DNA from: Chamaecyparis obtusa
Lineage: Eukaryota > Streptophyta > Pinopsida > Cupressales > Cupressaceae
Assembly: GCA_027943335.1 (NCBI GenBank)
Contig: BSBK01005649.1
Coordinates: forward strand, 1,692,001 to 1,756,000
Direction: 5' to 3'
Length of the DNA stretch: 64,000 nucleotides
The notes under the pieces are model-generated. The model did no database searches and had not been told where the DNA came from. It was given only the letters and a program-made list of their open reading frames with translations. This document shows positions 11,970 to 23,701 of the stretch, piece by piece. The translations under genes and the position numbers were made by a program. Position 1 is the first letter of the stretch. Each line of letters starts with the position of its first letter.

Positions 11970-12366
11970 TGTTAGCTTGTGGTGACTAATCAAAAAAGTA
12001 CTATCCAGGAAAGTACTGTACACTTTTCCTCCTGACTACTTTTCGATTATTTGGGCCGACTACTTATAACTCATTCTAACCCTAAAGCGGAAAAATATTG
12101 TATAATATGGCTTAGGGTTAGGGATTTTCATTATGTATGATTTTAGTACTTGCGGCAAAATTGGGCTGTAAGGGATTACGGATTGTAATCAGGTTGTAAT
12201 CACTGGATAATAATTATATTGGACTCGCTGTTGGTGGACGTAGCCCAGGGATTGGGTGAACCACGTTAAATCTGTGTGTCTTGTGTTCTATTCTGTGTGG
12301 TTTATTATTTTCTGATATTAGTTATATTTGCACATAATTATTATTTCTACCTTGTTAATCCTAACA
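11970..12366 (+). repeat. 3' LTR of Tork-like Copia element (397 bp)
   Basis: Starts TGTTAGC, ends CCTAACA and is followed by the TTTGG duplication. It lacks the 112-bp GC-rich block of the 5' LTR. About 13 substitutions separate it from the aligned parts of the 5' LTR. Confidence 0.95.
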
Positions 12367-12371
12367 TTTGG

Positions 12372-14253
12372 TGTTTCCACCTTCATAGATAGCAAAGATA
12401 GAGACATAATTGATAAACCAAAAAATAATATAGTCTAAATCCACCTTCAAAATCCATGAAATAATATAATATATCATTTTCTATGGTCCATTAATTGAAT
12501 ATAAAACACCCATCTTAATAGTTCCCTAAATATTATTTTCTTTTTAGTCTGAGAAATAATATATTATATCTTATCACTTTCTCCAATAGAGGTTGAATAT
12601 AGAATGGCCACCTTTATAGTTTTCCAAATAATATTTTAAGTCAAAATATCTCTCCTATATCACTTTCTCCAACACAAGTTGAATATAGAAAGGCCACCTT
12701 TATAGTTTTCCAAATAATATTTAAAGTCAAAATCTTTCCTATATCACTTTTAAAAATGACTTAAGCTGATATATTACATTTACCTTCACAACATCCCAAT
12801 CTATATGATTTGAAAAGATTAACGATGTGCAACCCCTAGATAATGGTCCCACCATGTATTGTGGTACCTAATGCACTACATCGATAAACATCCAATTGCT
12901 CACAAGACTAAGATAATGATATTCAACATCAATATATTACAAAGTTGGTTAGACAACAATTGATTGAACTTATATAGTGTCGTATAAAAGATCCAACTAG
13001 TTGACATATTCATAAAGCCCTTTGCGGGTAGTTAAATAAAAGAAAACATTTTATTTTTAAGGTTATTTGGCATAAGAATTTCTCATCTGTAAAATAAAAA
13101 TGATGAAAATATTTAAACCTGTTTTTTTAAATGTGCATTTGCCTTGCTCATCTGCAAATATCTGTTTTTGTTTATTGATGCTCTTCTTTGGCAGGGTCAT
13201 TTGTAAATCCCTGTTCTTGTTTATCTTTGCTCTTGTTTATTGGTGCTCTTCTTTGGCAGCGTCTATCCAACCGACATAATGGCCGTGATTAGACATTTAT
13301 TTACATTTGATAATTAAATTAAAATTATTATAGAACTGTTTTATATTTTTAAATGATTAATAAATAACAATATTAGACATTCTATCTACTGGATAGCCAT
13401 TTTCCTTTTCTTTCATTGCAAGTCTAGAATTAAATCAATGTATGTTGAAAATAATAGCAACATGACAAATTTGAAATGAAAGCATTTATATTTGGAATTT
13501 GACATTTTAGAATAATTTAAATCAGCTCAATAAATATATAAAACATTTAAACTTTTAAGGGTGGAATTTAACATTTTTCTAATAAATGAAAGTCAGTCCT
13601 AATTTAACTTTTTACCTTTTAATGGGCATTTAACATTTTCTCTAATAAATAGATCTTAAATTTTAAGTCCTCCACTGTAAGGACAATCATTCCACATTTT
13701 ACATTTTTAAGGGGCATTTAACATTTTTTCTCATTAATGAACGTTATGACAAAACTCTCTGATGTTAATCATCAAAAAACTGCTGGCACTAGAATCTGGT
13801 TCACTAGATACCACAGTACCTAGTTGACAAATGATACATACATTGCATTACAAAGGAACTGCAATTAAAACAACAAAGCAAACCAAGAATTTGCAGATGC
13901 AAATGATACTGTAACTGACTTTTACTATTGATGGAGTTTGAAATACAACAAGCTATACGAATGTCTGCAAGCAGCTGAAGAACTAACTAGACTGGAACAT
14001 AAGTTTACAATTTACATTTCTAACACAAGGATATAGTCAATGAAATAAGAGGATTTTGCACCTTGTTTGCGAAATTGCTAGAATTTTTTCAGCTGCATAG
14101 AAGACATTGCAGGGGCATTCTTTGGATTTGATGCCTCCAAATATTTGAAAGTTTCCCGAACAAAAAGGACTGGAATAAAATGTGCAGACATGGTAAAAAA
14201 GCTAGTTTTCCTCTGGTGTCAAAATCAGTACCCACAAAAATTTCAACCGAGTT
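12372..14253. other. AT-rich spacer downstream of the LRR gene
   Basis: No gene seen. It holds an 86-bp imperfect tandem repeat near 12.6-12.75 kb, a pair of GCTCTTCTTTGGCAG words near 13.18 and 13.24 kb, and three spaced copies of a GGCATTTAACATTTT-like unit at about 13.56, 13.62 and 13.71 kb. The distal end probably contains the 3' UTR and poly(A) site of the LRR gene, but no clear poly(A) signal was identified. Confidence 0.5.
12572..12745 (+). repeat. Two-copy imperfect tandem repeat (period about 86 bp)
   Basis: Unit starts TATCACTTTCTCCAA and continues GTTGAATATAGAA, GGCCACCTTTATAGTTTTCC and AATAATATT. Copies begin at 12572 and 12658, and a third start at about 12742 is truncated. Confidence 0.8.
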
Positions 14254-14324
14254 AGCTAATTACCTGCAAATTTCTTAAGCTAATTACCTGCAAATTTCTT
14301 AGCTAACTACCTGCAAATTTCTTA
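14254..14324 (-). repeat. Triplicated 23-24-bp unit just after the LRR stop codon
   Basis: Three copies of AGCTAATTACCTGCAAATTT (plus-strand reading) start at 14254, 14278 and 14301, ending 2 bases beyond the stop codon. On the gene strand each reads AAATTTGCAGGTA, sharing 13-14 bases with the exon 1/intron junction of the gene itself. They would lie in the 3' UTR. Confidence 0.85.
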
Positions 14325-14326
14325 CT

Positions 14327-15817
14327 TTAGTGTAGTAGAGCCAGGGAAGCCAAAAATGAAAGAAGCAGCCACGCTCTGAATCTGCAGCTTTGTACAGCAG
14401 ATCCTGCAACCGAACTCAAAGATGTCTCATGAGCTTTACCAGGAGCAACCACCATACCAGAGCAAAGACTGACTCCATTGGGGATAAATTTCCGATCTTC
14501 CGTAGCATAACAAAGCCCTGGATTACCCCACAGAGAAAGATACCTTCCCATTCTATGATAGAACTTTGATGGGAATTCAAGAGTGCCAGACAAATTGTTG
14601 TTGTTCAGTGACAGAGAGCTCACATTTGGTAAATCTGCAAGCTCTTTAGGAACTTTTCCAGAGAGAGCATTGTTGTTTAGAGCCAAGTACCTTAGCATTT
14701 TCAATTTACCAAATGATTCAGGGATTTTACCAGTATAACCCGATGATGAAAGATCCAAGCTGATCAGAAGCGGCATATTGCTCCAACCAAGAATATCGAT
14801 TGGGCCCCTCATGGGATTATTACCAAGGTAAAGTTCCTGCAAATAGGGAAAAATTTAGTGTCTGACGTTTGACAAATCGCTATTTATGACCAATTTCAAG
14901 AAATAGAGAGAAAGATCAGGGATTTCAGTTCTGAAAATGCGTTGGATTTCCCCTACCTGCAAATTTGCCATCTCTATTAAAGACGCTGGAAGGTCTCCAT
15001 GGAGCTGATTGTTCCTCAAGTCCAGAAATGTAAGGTACTTCAATTCCCCCAGTCTCCCCGGTATCCCTGACTGTAAGCCATTGTCACTCAGGTCCAATTT
15101 AACCAGACAATCCAGATTCCCTAAAGATGGTGGAAGAGGGCCCTTTAACTGATTAAAACTCAGGTCCAGAATCACAAGGCCCTGAAGAAACCCCAGAGAA
15201 GAAGGTATTGCACCATCAAACTGGTTGTGGCTCAGAACAAGCTTTCTCAACTTGGTTAAGTTTCCTATTTCCTTAGGCAAATTTCCCTTCATACTATTCT
15301 CTGTAACAATAAGTGAGTCCAGATTGACCAATCTACCCAGCTCTGCGGGTAATTCCCCAACCAGCGCAACATTGTTTCGAAAAATCAAGCTCTGAAGTGA
15401 TCCTCCAAGATTTCCCCACTGATTCAATGGCATTATCTGAGGTGCATTCATGAAGCACTTGTACAGGGACAATGTCTTTAAGTGAGTTAAGTTGAAGATG
15501 GAAGGATGAAGTACCGCATTGTCGCCGCATTTTGGAGAGTTATCATAGACATTTCCAATATTGAGTACTGTGATGTACCAAAAATCTCCAAACTGATCAC
15601 ACAATGTACCTGGAACAGGTGTGAAGCCACAGGGATCAGGGTATAAATCGCGTGAATCTAAATCTCCACTCAGCGATTCAAGAACAGAATAAAACGCTTG
15701 TTTTTCTGAGTCAAGCATAGGAGTACTATTTCGATAATCTCCCGTTACAGTCTGTGCAGAGGAGACTTCTATACCTGTGCTTAAAACGAAGAAAATGCAC
15801 CAGATCAAGATGGACAT
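14327..15817 (-). CDS. Secreted LRR receptor-like protein (PII-2/TMM-like)
   Basis: Two exons: 15817-14957 (287 codons) and 14836-14327 (169 codons plus TAA), giving about 456 residues. A hydrophobic signal peptide (about residues 1-21, ending VSSA) is followed by a Cys-containing cap (DPCGFTPVPGTLCDQFG, then WYITVLNIG). About ten plant-type LRRs follow (for example LDLSFNQLKGPLPPSLGNL), then a Cys-containing C-cap and a hydrophobic tail (FRAWLLLSFLASLALLH) that could be a GPI signal or membrane anchor. No kinase domain is present. Layout and cap resemble Arabidopsis PII-2 (Piriformospora indica-insensitive protein 2) and relatives of TMM; the assignment is by recalled similarity. A surface or apoplastic recognition role is inferred. 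Both exons are open with canonical splice sites, so it looks functional. Confidence 0.85.
14837..14956 (-). other. Phase-0 intron of the LRR gene (120 bp)
   Basis: The donor is TTGCAG|GTAGGG and the acceptor is CTATTTGCAG|GAAC on the minus strand. Removing it joins MANLQ to ELYLGNNPM and restores the LRR period. If retained, translation would run 33 more codons to a stop and give a 320-residue secreted protein lacking the last LRRs and hydrophobic tail. Confidence 0.88.
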
Positions 15818-15864
15818 GTTTAGTTAAGATGAAAAATTGCCGTGCAAATTTTCTCGACTGAAAC

Positions 15865-18599
15865 CTGTAGCTGAATCACTATAGATTTTCCCTGATTTAC
15901 CCTTTGCTGCTATATTTCAATGTCTAGGTTTTTTATACAAATGTTCCCCACTTCGCCAGGATTTGAACCAGGTAGATTTCCTGTAAAACATTTCAGAGAA
16001 TACGGGCATTAGGACATAGATGCACATCGGCCTAGTTGAGATATTGAAGATAAAATGCATCGAGGAGATGCTAAAAAAGATACACATGGAACGAATGAGA
16101 ACTAGAGAAGTAAGAAACAAGAAAAGATTTAAACAGACATATCTACAAAAGATTTTTGTGTGAAAAATGTACGCACACTTATAAAGATGTCTAGAGAAGT
16201 AAGAAACAAGAAAAGATTTAAACAGACGTATCCACAAAAGAATTTGTGTTAAAAATGTACGAACACTTATAAAGATGTATTCAAACAAGCATAATTTTCA
16301 GAAATGATAAGTGAAATTTGACGAGGGTCGAACTGAAAGATTTACTCATTCTAACAGACGTGATCTTTTGGAGTGCCAAAAGCCTCGATATTTGAGATCG
16401 CAAGGTTATAGAAACAACTTTATAGGTCAAAACTTAAGAACACTGAAAGATTTATTTAACAGACGCGATTTTTGAGAGAGAAAACAATAGATATTTGAAA
16501 TAATATAGCTATAAACACTGTTTTTCAGGGTTTTAGGTGAAAACTTCGGAACATTGAAAGATATATTCGAACTTCATTTTGAATGATTATTATGAAAAAA
16601 GTTTGGAAATAGAAAGAATTTCTCATGAAACGTAACGGGATGAACACTTTCAGAGGAATGAAACATAGAATGCTTCTGGTAAAAACTGTACCAGAAGCTT
16701 CTATATTTCATTTTCATGTACCCTGGAAATATCATGGTCATTATTCATTTTGGCGGAACTTGACGGCAAATGCAGTGAAAAACAATCCGCCGGAGAATGC
16801 AGCGACGATAAAATATGCTCCGAAATGGACGAGATAGGATAAACATTATCCTCAAAACAAAATAAAAAATCTTAAATGAAGTCCAAATTGATGAAAAAGC
16901 TAACAAATAAGAAAAAAAATGACACTGCAGAAGAAGCACGCTTAACTAAAAATAGACGTGGGAAGGTAAAAATTTGACAGCAAGTTTAAAAAAGACAAAA
17001 TAAAATGAGAAGCGTAGGAGAACGAGCAAATTTATCAGAGACTCTAGCAATAGTTGAAATGTCATCTGAAAAGAATGAGGGGCAATGTTGAATTTATTGG
17101 CAGGTTTCAGTTCAGTCCCTTACCATGGACAACATTTCTTGTTACATACGGCAAAAATATTGTTCAGAATAGACTATATGCCAAGAATTTGAGGTATAAT
17201 GCAGAGTTGTGAACTCTGTCAATATTCTTCCGGAGACATGAAGGTACTCCGAAAAGCGAAATGGTTTGTTCTACCAAATAAAGACAAGGCATCTAGATTT
17301 CACAGGGTTTTGCATTTAGGCTTTTAGTATTAAAAACACATACCTGAAACGCGAGTCATTAGCTTCTAGGAGCAAAATAGAGTTGAAACTGCAGAAGAAA
17401 TTAGCAAACTCGCGCATCTCATTATTGGCAAACTGACGAAGCTGAGCAGCAATATGAACCCAAGTTTATGACGTAAAAATTCGCCACCTCAAAACGGTAA
17501 AATTTTAAATTGTTTTTAACGGATGAAAAAATCAAAATCTTTTCGCTTATTTTCATAAAAAGTTCTGTTGACTGCACTGTTTACAAACTCAAACGCGAAA
17601 TGCAGTCAACGTAGTTCTCAAAAAATAAAAATAATAATGAGAACAAAATTACCGGCAAAAGTTGAAGTACAACGAGCCGGTCCCGAAATTCCTTACAGAA
17701 GCAATTCCCCAGAGAAAAATATGTTAAACTAGGATGAAGAAGAATAAATGTGAAAATGAAAGCACTACGAAATCGAAATTCTTTAATGGAACAATCCCTC
17801 GAAAAAAAGATACGCCTCGTCATTGAAGAAGAATATAACTTAAACTAAACCAGGATTCTCATAATAAAACACGACTTCTCAAAAATGCTGCTCTAGACTT
17901 GTAAGGTGCAAAAGGCCTTTCAGTTGCTCAGATCTATACACATTTTCGCATTGGAAAAAAAATAGTCATCCAGATTTCAATACTAAATTTTGAAATAAAT
18001 ACATGCAAAGCAATTGAATTAAACACATTTCTCCAAAAATAACATAAAAAAAGAAAGGGGAAAAAGGTTTTTTTTTAAATCTAAAAGCAGCAGCATTCTA
18101 ATATCTGCAAGTTACTGTCAGTTAAATGTGTTCAACCCTGTACAAGCACAAATCAAAGGAATGTATATTCCTCCACAGATTTTATATGTTTTAAAAATGA
18201 AGAAGAAGAAATGGTAAGAATTTCTCACAAACACGCCATTTCATCAAGAATAACCGCGTTAAGAGCTCTAACATCCAGAAATTGAAAACAACTTATCGCA
18301 TAAGTTCTCACAAACCAGGAATTAGTACTTCTCTCCGGAAAAAATCTAAGCAAATGGAAGAAACCGCGGTATCGTTTTTCATAAATTTTATCAGTTGAAT
18401 TTTTTTACACGAAACAAACACACAAATAAAAATAAAACAAAACTGCCAAACGGATAAGATCCGTCAGCTCTTTTACGCCATAAATCCTTAAAATTGACAC
18501 AATTTACAGGGTAAAGCAACCAATAGCGGCGAATTCATTACCATCCAACCAATAAAATCACAGCAACCATAAAAAGACTCGTCAGATATGTAAACTCAC
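15865..18599 (-). other. Probable long 5' UTR intron / upstream region of the LRR gene
   Basis: No protein-coding frame is credible here. A strong donor (AACAG|GTGAGT, minus strand) at 18600/18599 and acceptor-like sites (CTACAG and TTTCAG) at about 15865 and 15858, just upstream of the start codon, suggest a roughly 2.7-kb intron. Other donor-like sites occur (for example TTTCAG|GTATGT near 17341), so more than one leader exon is possible. It contains an 89-bp tandem duplication at 16.1-16.28 kb. This is inference from splice signals without transcript evidence. Confidence 0.4.
16102..16279 (+). repeat. Two-copy tandem repeat (period 89 bp)
   Basis: CTAGAGAAGTAAGAAACAAG starts both copies (16102 and 16191). 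They differ at only a few positions, so the duplication is fairly recent. It lies inside the inferred leader intron of the LRR gene. Confidence 0.85.
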
Positions 18600-18830
18600 C
18601 TGTTGTATACCATTCTGAGCACAAAAATGGCAAAACAAACGAAAATCGAAAGGATTTGGGTAAAGCTAGTACAGATCCAGCACTGTTTAGAAAATATGCA
18701 GTTGGACTGTGGAGTCTGGACTGAGAAACTTTTCATGCAGAAGATTTTCACTGATTTTCTTACTTGAACAGGAATTCTTGCAAAGCTCGAAGAAGATTTC
18801 TTCCAAACCCTCGTCAATTTGGCGATGGCT
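18600..18830 (-). other. Putative 5' UTR exon of the LRR gene
   Basis: This segment lies about 25-30 bases downstream of a TATA box on the minus strand and ends at a near-consensus donor CAG|GTGAGT. It has no ATG-initiated frame of interest. It is proposed as the first, non-coding exon joined to the LRR coding exon. It could instead belong to an unrelated non-coding transcript. Confidence 0.4.
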
Positions 18831-18852
18831 TTGAGATAAGAGCGTTTACTTA

Positions 18853-18863
18853 GGAATTTATAG
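18853..18863 (-). promoter_or_regulatory. TATA box upstream of the putative leader exon
   Basis: CTATAAATTCC on the minus strand, correctly spaced from the proposed leader exon. A GC-rich patch (GGCGGGCGGGCCC on plus) lies about 125 bp further upstream. Confidence 0.45.
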
Positions 18864-20717
18864 TAATACCCAGTGGAGATTTCAGAAAAAATGGAGATTT
18901 CAGTGAAAGCAGAGGCTAAGAGTAAAAGGCGGGACGTGAAAATAACGTGAGGTGAGAGTTAATTACAAGTTTTAATAAACTCCTTACGGCGGGCGGGCCC
19001 ATGAGCAGCACCCATCCCCATCGTATCTTACATGTACTTCTTATGCCTTGCTATAATTAATGATATGGTTATTCTTTACCTACATAAATGGTGTGATTGA
19101 AAAAATATAAATCAGCATAACATAATGTGTTTTTATTGGGTTTTTCACATTTTTATAGTATTATGGAGGCTGATTATGAGGATTATATAGTGTAAGTTTG
19201 TGTGTTTGTATAAACATGTATTTGCAGAGAATAGTCGCGTGTTTACATATAAATGTATACTTGGAGAGAATAGTCGCGTCCTAAAATGATTATGGTTATA
19301 AGAAATTTTACAGCTTAGAAATTAAGGAGAGTGAATCATATTATGGTACAAGTAGTTTTTGAGCTCAAATTGTGTAAGATTTGTTGAGTATCAATGTTGC
19401 TTTATTATTAGGATAGTAGAGATTAAGTTATTAGTTTTCCATAATTGATCATAGTTATTTTTGTTGCTCCTTGTTTAGATCAAGTGTTTCTTTGCATCAA
19501 CGTTTGGATTACACATTGTGATTAGGATGATAGAAAACTCCTGGAGTAGAAAGATAAATTGTTGTAGATATATAGTGGGTAGTACAGGTTGCATACTTTG
19601 GGTATGTGTTTTTTTGTCATAAATAGAGCATTTGTTTTTTATGCTTATTTAGTCCTCGGTGTTTTTATTTCTATTTTATTATTTGTATTTGTTGTTTAAG
19701 TTGTTCCTTTTGTGTCTCCCCTCGTTTGGTGTGCAACATCTTCCCCACACTTTCCCTCCTTGAACCAACTCTTTTTAAGCCACCATAGATCATCAATAGT
19801 CTATCTTTCTACTCCATGGGATTTATATCATCCACATCAGAAAGTGTGATCCAAAATGTTGATGCAAAGAAACACAATCTAAACTAGAAGAAACAAGTAT
19901 AGTAGAGAGTTTTGGATCATATCTTGTGATGAGTCAAGATTTGTTGATTATCAATGTTTTAGAACACATTATGTGATCCATCATCATGATAATAGAGAGT
20001 TTTGATCATATTTCATGATCCATCATTGGAATAGGATAGTAGAGAGTTAGAGGAGTACAATGATATCATTTATTCTTGTAACCATAGGTGCCTACAACAT
20101 GAATGAGGAACTACACCAAGTACTCTTTGACACTAATTGAGTGTTAATGGTAGAAGTAGTTAGTTTTGAAGTTGTCAATGATGGTATTAGCTTTTTAAAA
20201 AATCAAAAATATTTTAGTAGTAAAGAATTATGAAACCCATTTATATTTTGTTTTTATTGTTTTGAATTTTATAATGCATATAAATGGTTAGAGAAGATCA
20301 TTCTCATGGATTATTTTATTAGAAAATCTTTTGTTAATTTTTCTTCAAATTTGGGTTGTTCATGAAGTTAAGTTGTCCACCTATAATTGAAAACTTAATG
20401 AAAGGTTTGTCCTCTTATGTTTTGTAAAAGCTAATCATGCAAATATTGTTCTTAAATGTAGTCCTTTTGATATAAATGGATTCTTATGTGGTTAATGGGC
20501 ATGTATAGTCAAGAACAAATACAAACAAAAAAAAAACTAAATAGAAAATTAAAGTATCATAGTTTCTTACATGGGTCTGATAGCATCCATAACAAGTACA
20601 AGTTAGAAAATTGGGAATGCGAAATAAAAATTTATAGTTTTAGTTTAATGTAATTCTAGAACTTCCTTTCAAGTTCCAAAAGACTGTACTGGCATTTGTT
20701 TCAATGTGTATTTTGTA
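18864..20717. other. Gene-less AT-rich region with a long foldback
   Basis: No gene seen. Notable content is a pair of GAGAATAGTCGCGT words about 40 bp apart near 19.23-19.28 kb and the inverted repeat at 19461-19896. The missing RNase H end and 3' LTR of the adjacent Copia fragment should have lain near 20.7 kb, but no LTR-like sequence is seen here. Confidence 0.5.
19461..19896. repeat. Long imperfect inverted repeat (foldback)
   Basis: Left arm 19461-19557 and right arm 19802-19896 are reverse complements over about 95 bp with scattered mismatches. Shared blocks include TTTGCATCAAC / GTTGATGCAAA and GGAGTAGAAAGATA / TATCTTTCTACTCC. The loop is about 245 bp. No terminal TSD was identified, so MITE status is unproven. 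Confidence 0.7.
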
Positions 20718-23666
20718 TTAAAGGACTTTCAAAAGGGAAGACAACAGATAATTATTTGGTCTTTCTCTTCGAAATAATGCACCTCCCCTTGTGCTCTTTT
20801 GCTCATCAACATTACCTTCCCAGTCAACATCAGTAAATATATTCAAAGAGAAAACACCTTTACGTCCATACCAAAGACCATAGGCTTCAGTTCCCTTAAG
20901 ATATCTAAAGATTCTCTTCACCATAACCAAATGTGATTCCTTAGGATTAGCAGATAATATGGCCACTAATCCAAATGTCTGTGCTATGTTTGGTCTGTTA
21001 TGTACCACATATTGTAGCTTACTGGTCGTGGACTTTTAGAGTGTCTCATCCACCTCTTTAGAATCATCTTCCTTTGATAGTTTACAATTGGTTACCATAG
21101 GGGTACCAACTGGTTTTGATTCTTCTAACCCAAATGTATTCAATATCTCTTTCACATATTTGGACTGGTTGATGTAGATATCATCTTTCATTTGTTTAAC
21201 CTACAATTCAATGAAGAATTTAATCTCACTGATCATAGACATCTCGAATTCTTTCCTCATCTCATCTGCAAATGATCTACTCATCTCTTCATTGCCACCA
21301 AAAATGACATCATCTACAAATATCTCTGCAATCAACAACCTATCATCTTTTTCAATCTTCAAATACACATTATTGTTATCACTTGTCCTAAGGAAACCAA
21401 TCTGAACAAATATGAGTGCAATCTCTCATACCATGCCCTAGGTGCTTGTTTTAACCCATGCAAATATTTTTGTAATTTACACACCATTTTATTACCTTCT
21501 AAATTAGAAAATATTTTAGAATGTTCAATGTATACATCTTCTTCCAAAACACCATTAAGAAAAGCTGACTTAATATCCATTTGATATACCTTGAATCCTT
21601 TGTAAGCAACATATGCAAGTAGTATCCTTACACCTTCAAGTCTGGCCACAGGTGCAAATGTTTCACCATAGTCCAGGCCTTCCTCTTGTGCATATCCTTT
21701 GCATACCAATCTTTCATTTTTCCTTACCACTTCACCTTTCTCATTCATCTTACTTCTAAAAATCCACTTAGTGTCAATCTCATTCATGTCCAGCGGTCTA
21801 GTACTAGTGTCCAGGTTTTGGTCTTCTCAATCTAATCTAATTATTCTTCCATAGATTTCACCCAATCACCATCTTTCAATGTGAATCTTTTATTATTTTA
21901 GGCTCAAATTCAGATAGAAAACATGTACTTTATCTTGCTTTTCTTCTTGTTAGAACACTAGCATTGTTGTCACCAATAATTTGATCAAGGGAATGATTCA
22001 ATTTCACATACCTTGGCAATACCGGTTCAGATCTAGGAGTATCTTTAACTATTTTTATTGGTTCCTATTCATTAGTATGTCTCTCCATCGGTTATGTTGT
22101 AGTGTCCTACTCCACTTGTTGTACATATACAAACCCATGATAATCTTTAGGTTCCTTCTTGTTGGATTTATCATTCTGCTCATAAAATTCATCTACTCTT
22201 ACATTAGCACTTTTACCCATCTTATTTGTTCTCTTGTTTAGGAACTTGTAGGATTTTGTCTTTGTAGAATATCCTAAGAATATCCCCTCATCACTTCTTG
22301 GGTCAAACTTACCTATATTTTCATATCTCTTTATGTAACATCTACTTCCAAAAATTTTGAAATAACTTACACATGAAGAACGACCATGCAATAGCTCATA
22401 AGAAGTTTTGTTTGTACCTTTCTTCAACTGAACTCTATTCAATGTGTAAACAATAACTTGTTTACCACTTCTCTCCAAAATATATGTGCAACACCCTTCT
22501 AAATCATTAATGTCCTAGCACAATCAATGATAGACCCATTTCTTCTTTCAGCAACACCATTATGTTCAGGTGTTCTTGGAGTTGACATCTTCCTTTTGAT
22601 TCCCTATTCCTCACAATATTAAATAAATTCATGTGAAGTATTTACTCACCTCCTCTGTCATATCTAAGACATTTCAAGATCTTACCAATCCCCTTCTCCA
22701 CTTTGGATTTATAGATCTTAAACATTTGAAAATCTTCAGCTTTGTCCTTTAGAAACACAACCCACATCATTTTAGAATACTCATCAACAAGCAACATGAA
22801 ATATCTATCACCATAATAACTGTGAGTTCTCATTGGGCCAAACATATTGATATGAACCAGATCTAAAATACCTTCAAAAAAATAATTTTTACTGATGAAA
22901 CTAGATCTAGTTAACTTCCCAATCTAACATTCTTTACACATCGCATTGTCTGGTTCCACTTGGTTAGGAAACCTCTCACTATCTTCATCTTACTTACTTT
23001 TATTAGGTTATCAAAGTTTACATTAAAAAACCTCTTATACCATAACAAACAATCTTCTGCCTTAGAAATTAGACAACTCTTAATAGTAGAGTTCCTGGAT
23101 GGAACAAGTTACCTTTAGTCTGTTCACCTAGTACCAATAGATTCTCTTGATGTCTCCATAATCCTGCATATACCTTCATTGAACTTCAATCTATATCCTT
23201 TGTTATTCATTTGAGAAACACTTAACAATTTATACTTTAAACCTTCAACCCAATAGACATCATCACAATTTGTTTTATCATTCAAAGCAATAGATCCTTT
23301 ACCTTTTACCAAACAAGGAGTATCATTCCAAAATTTTATTGAGCCACCATCACATTCTTCTATATTGATAAATTTGCTTCTATCTCCATTCATATGATGA
23401 GTGCACCCATTGTCAATAATCTAGTCACCATTTTTATTCATGTTAGAAATTAAAGCTTTCTCACCTTCATCTAAGGGTTTTTCCTTTACTGCAACAAACA
23501 CAATTTCTTCTTCATCTCTTCCATCAGATTCTTCATCAGTAACACCTTCGTCAGCTAGGTAACATGCCTTCTTGTTCTTATCCTTGAATCTGCTTGGCTT
23601 CTTCTTCCTATCATTTTTAGGGCATCTAGAGGCAATATGACCAATCTTATGACATACTTCAAAGGC
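20718..23666 (-). pseudogene. SIRE/Maximus-like Copia pol fragment (nucleocapsid to RNase H)
   Basis: Reading down the minus strand from 23666: remnants of a CCHC knuckle (HKIGHIASRC), an acidic linker, protease motif IIDNGCTHHM (family norm IIDSGC; Ser is Asn), then integrase blocks near 22.1-22.85 kb (MFGPMRTHSYYGDRYF...; IFLGYSTKTKSYKFLN), RT near 21.36-21.79 kb (ETFAPVARLEGVRILLA; MDIKSAFLNG) and the start of RNase H near 20.72-21.0 kb (IFRYLKGT; IFTDVDWEG). Many frameshifts and stops make it long dead. It continues into the gag segment at 48823-49590, from which it was separated by the LINE insertion. The RNase H end, PPT and 3' LTR are missing. The lineage call rests on RT and protease motifs from memory. 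Confidence 0.85.
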
Positions 23667-23686
23667 AACTTACCCTTATATTTATC
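23667..23686 (+). repeat. Left target-site duplication of the LINE
   Basis: AACTTACCCTTATATTTATC is repeated exactly at 48803-48822. Both copies fall at the same codon region of the Copia gag (DKYKGK on the minus strand), which proves the two Copia pieces were contiguous. Confidence 0.95.
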
Positions 23687-23701
23687 AAGACATAACAATC
23701 A

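Larger units (their letters stand above)
7266..12366 (+). mobile_element. Tork/Tnt1-like Ty1/Copia LTR retrotransposon, complete but defective
   Basis: The element is bounded by TG...CA LTRs and a perfect 5-bp duplication TTTGG (7261-7265 and 12367-12371). Inside, in order, are a PBS matching initiator-Met tRNA, gag, protease, integrase, RT and RNase H, the Copia order. The RT region (FDEIFSPVVKMTSIRTI; YVDDML) and the gag start resemble Tnt1/Tork. LTRs differ at about 13 of 397 aligned bases (hand count), all transitions, and the 5' LTR carries 112 extra bases. Two frameshifts and two nonsense codons break the polyprotein, so it cannot move on its own. Age is moderate: older than the Tat element at 30.4-47.4 kb if substitution rates are equal. 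Confidence 0.95.

Noticed and set aside
18596..18817. 73-codon minus-strand frame as a protein gene
   Set aside because: It lacks an ATG start, has no domain and ends at a splice donor; it fits better as a leader exon.
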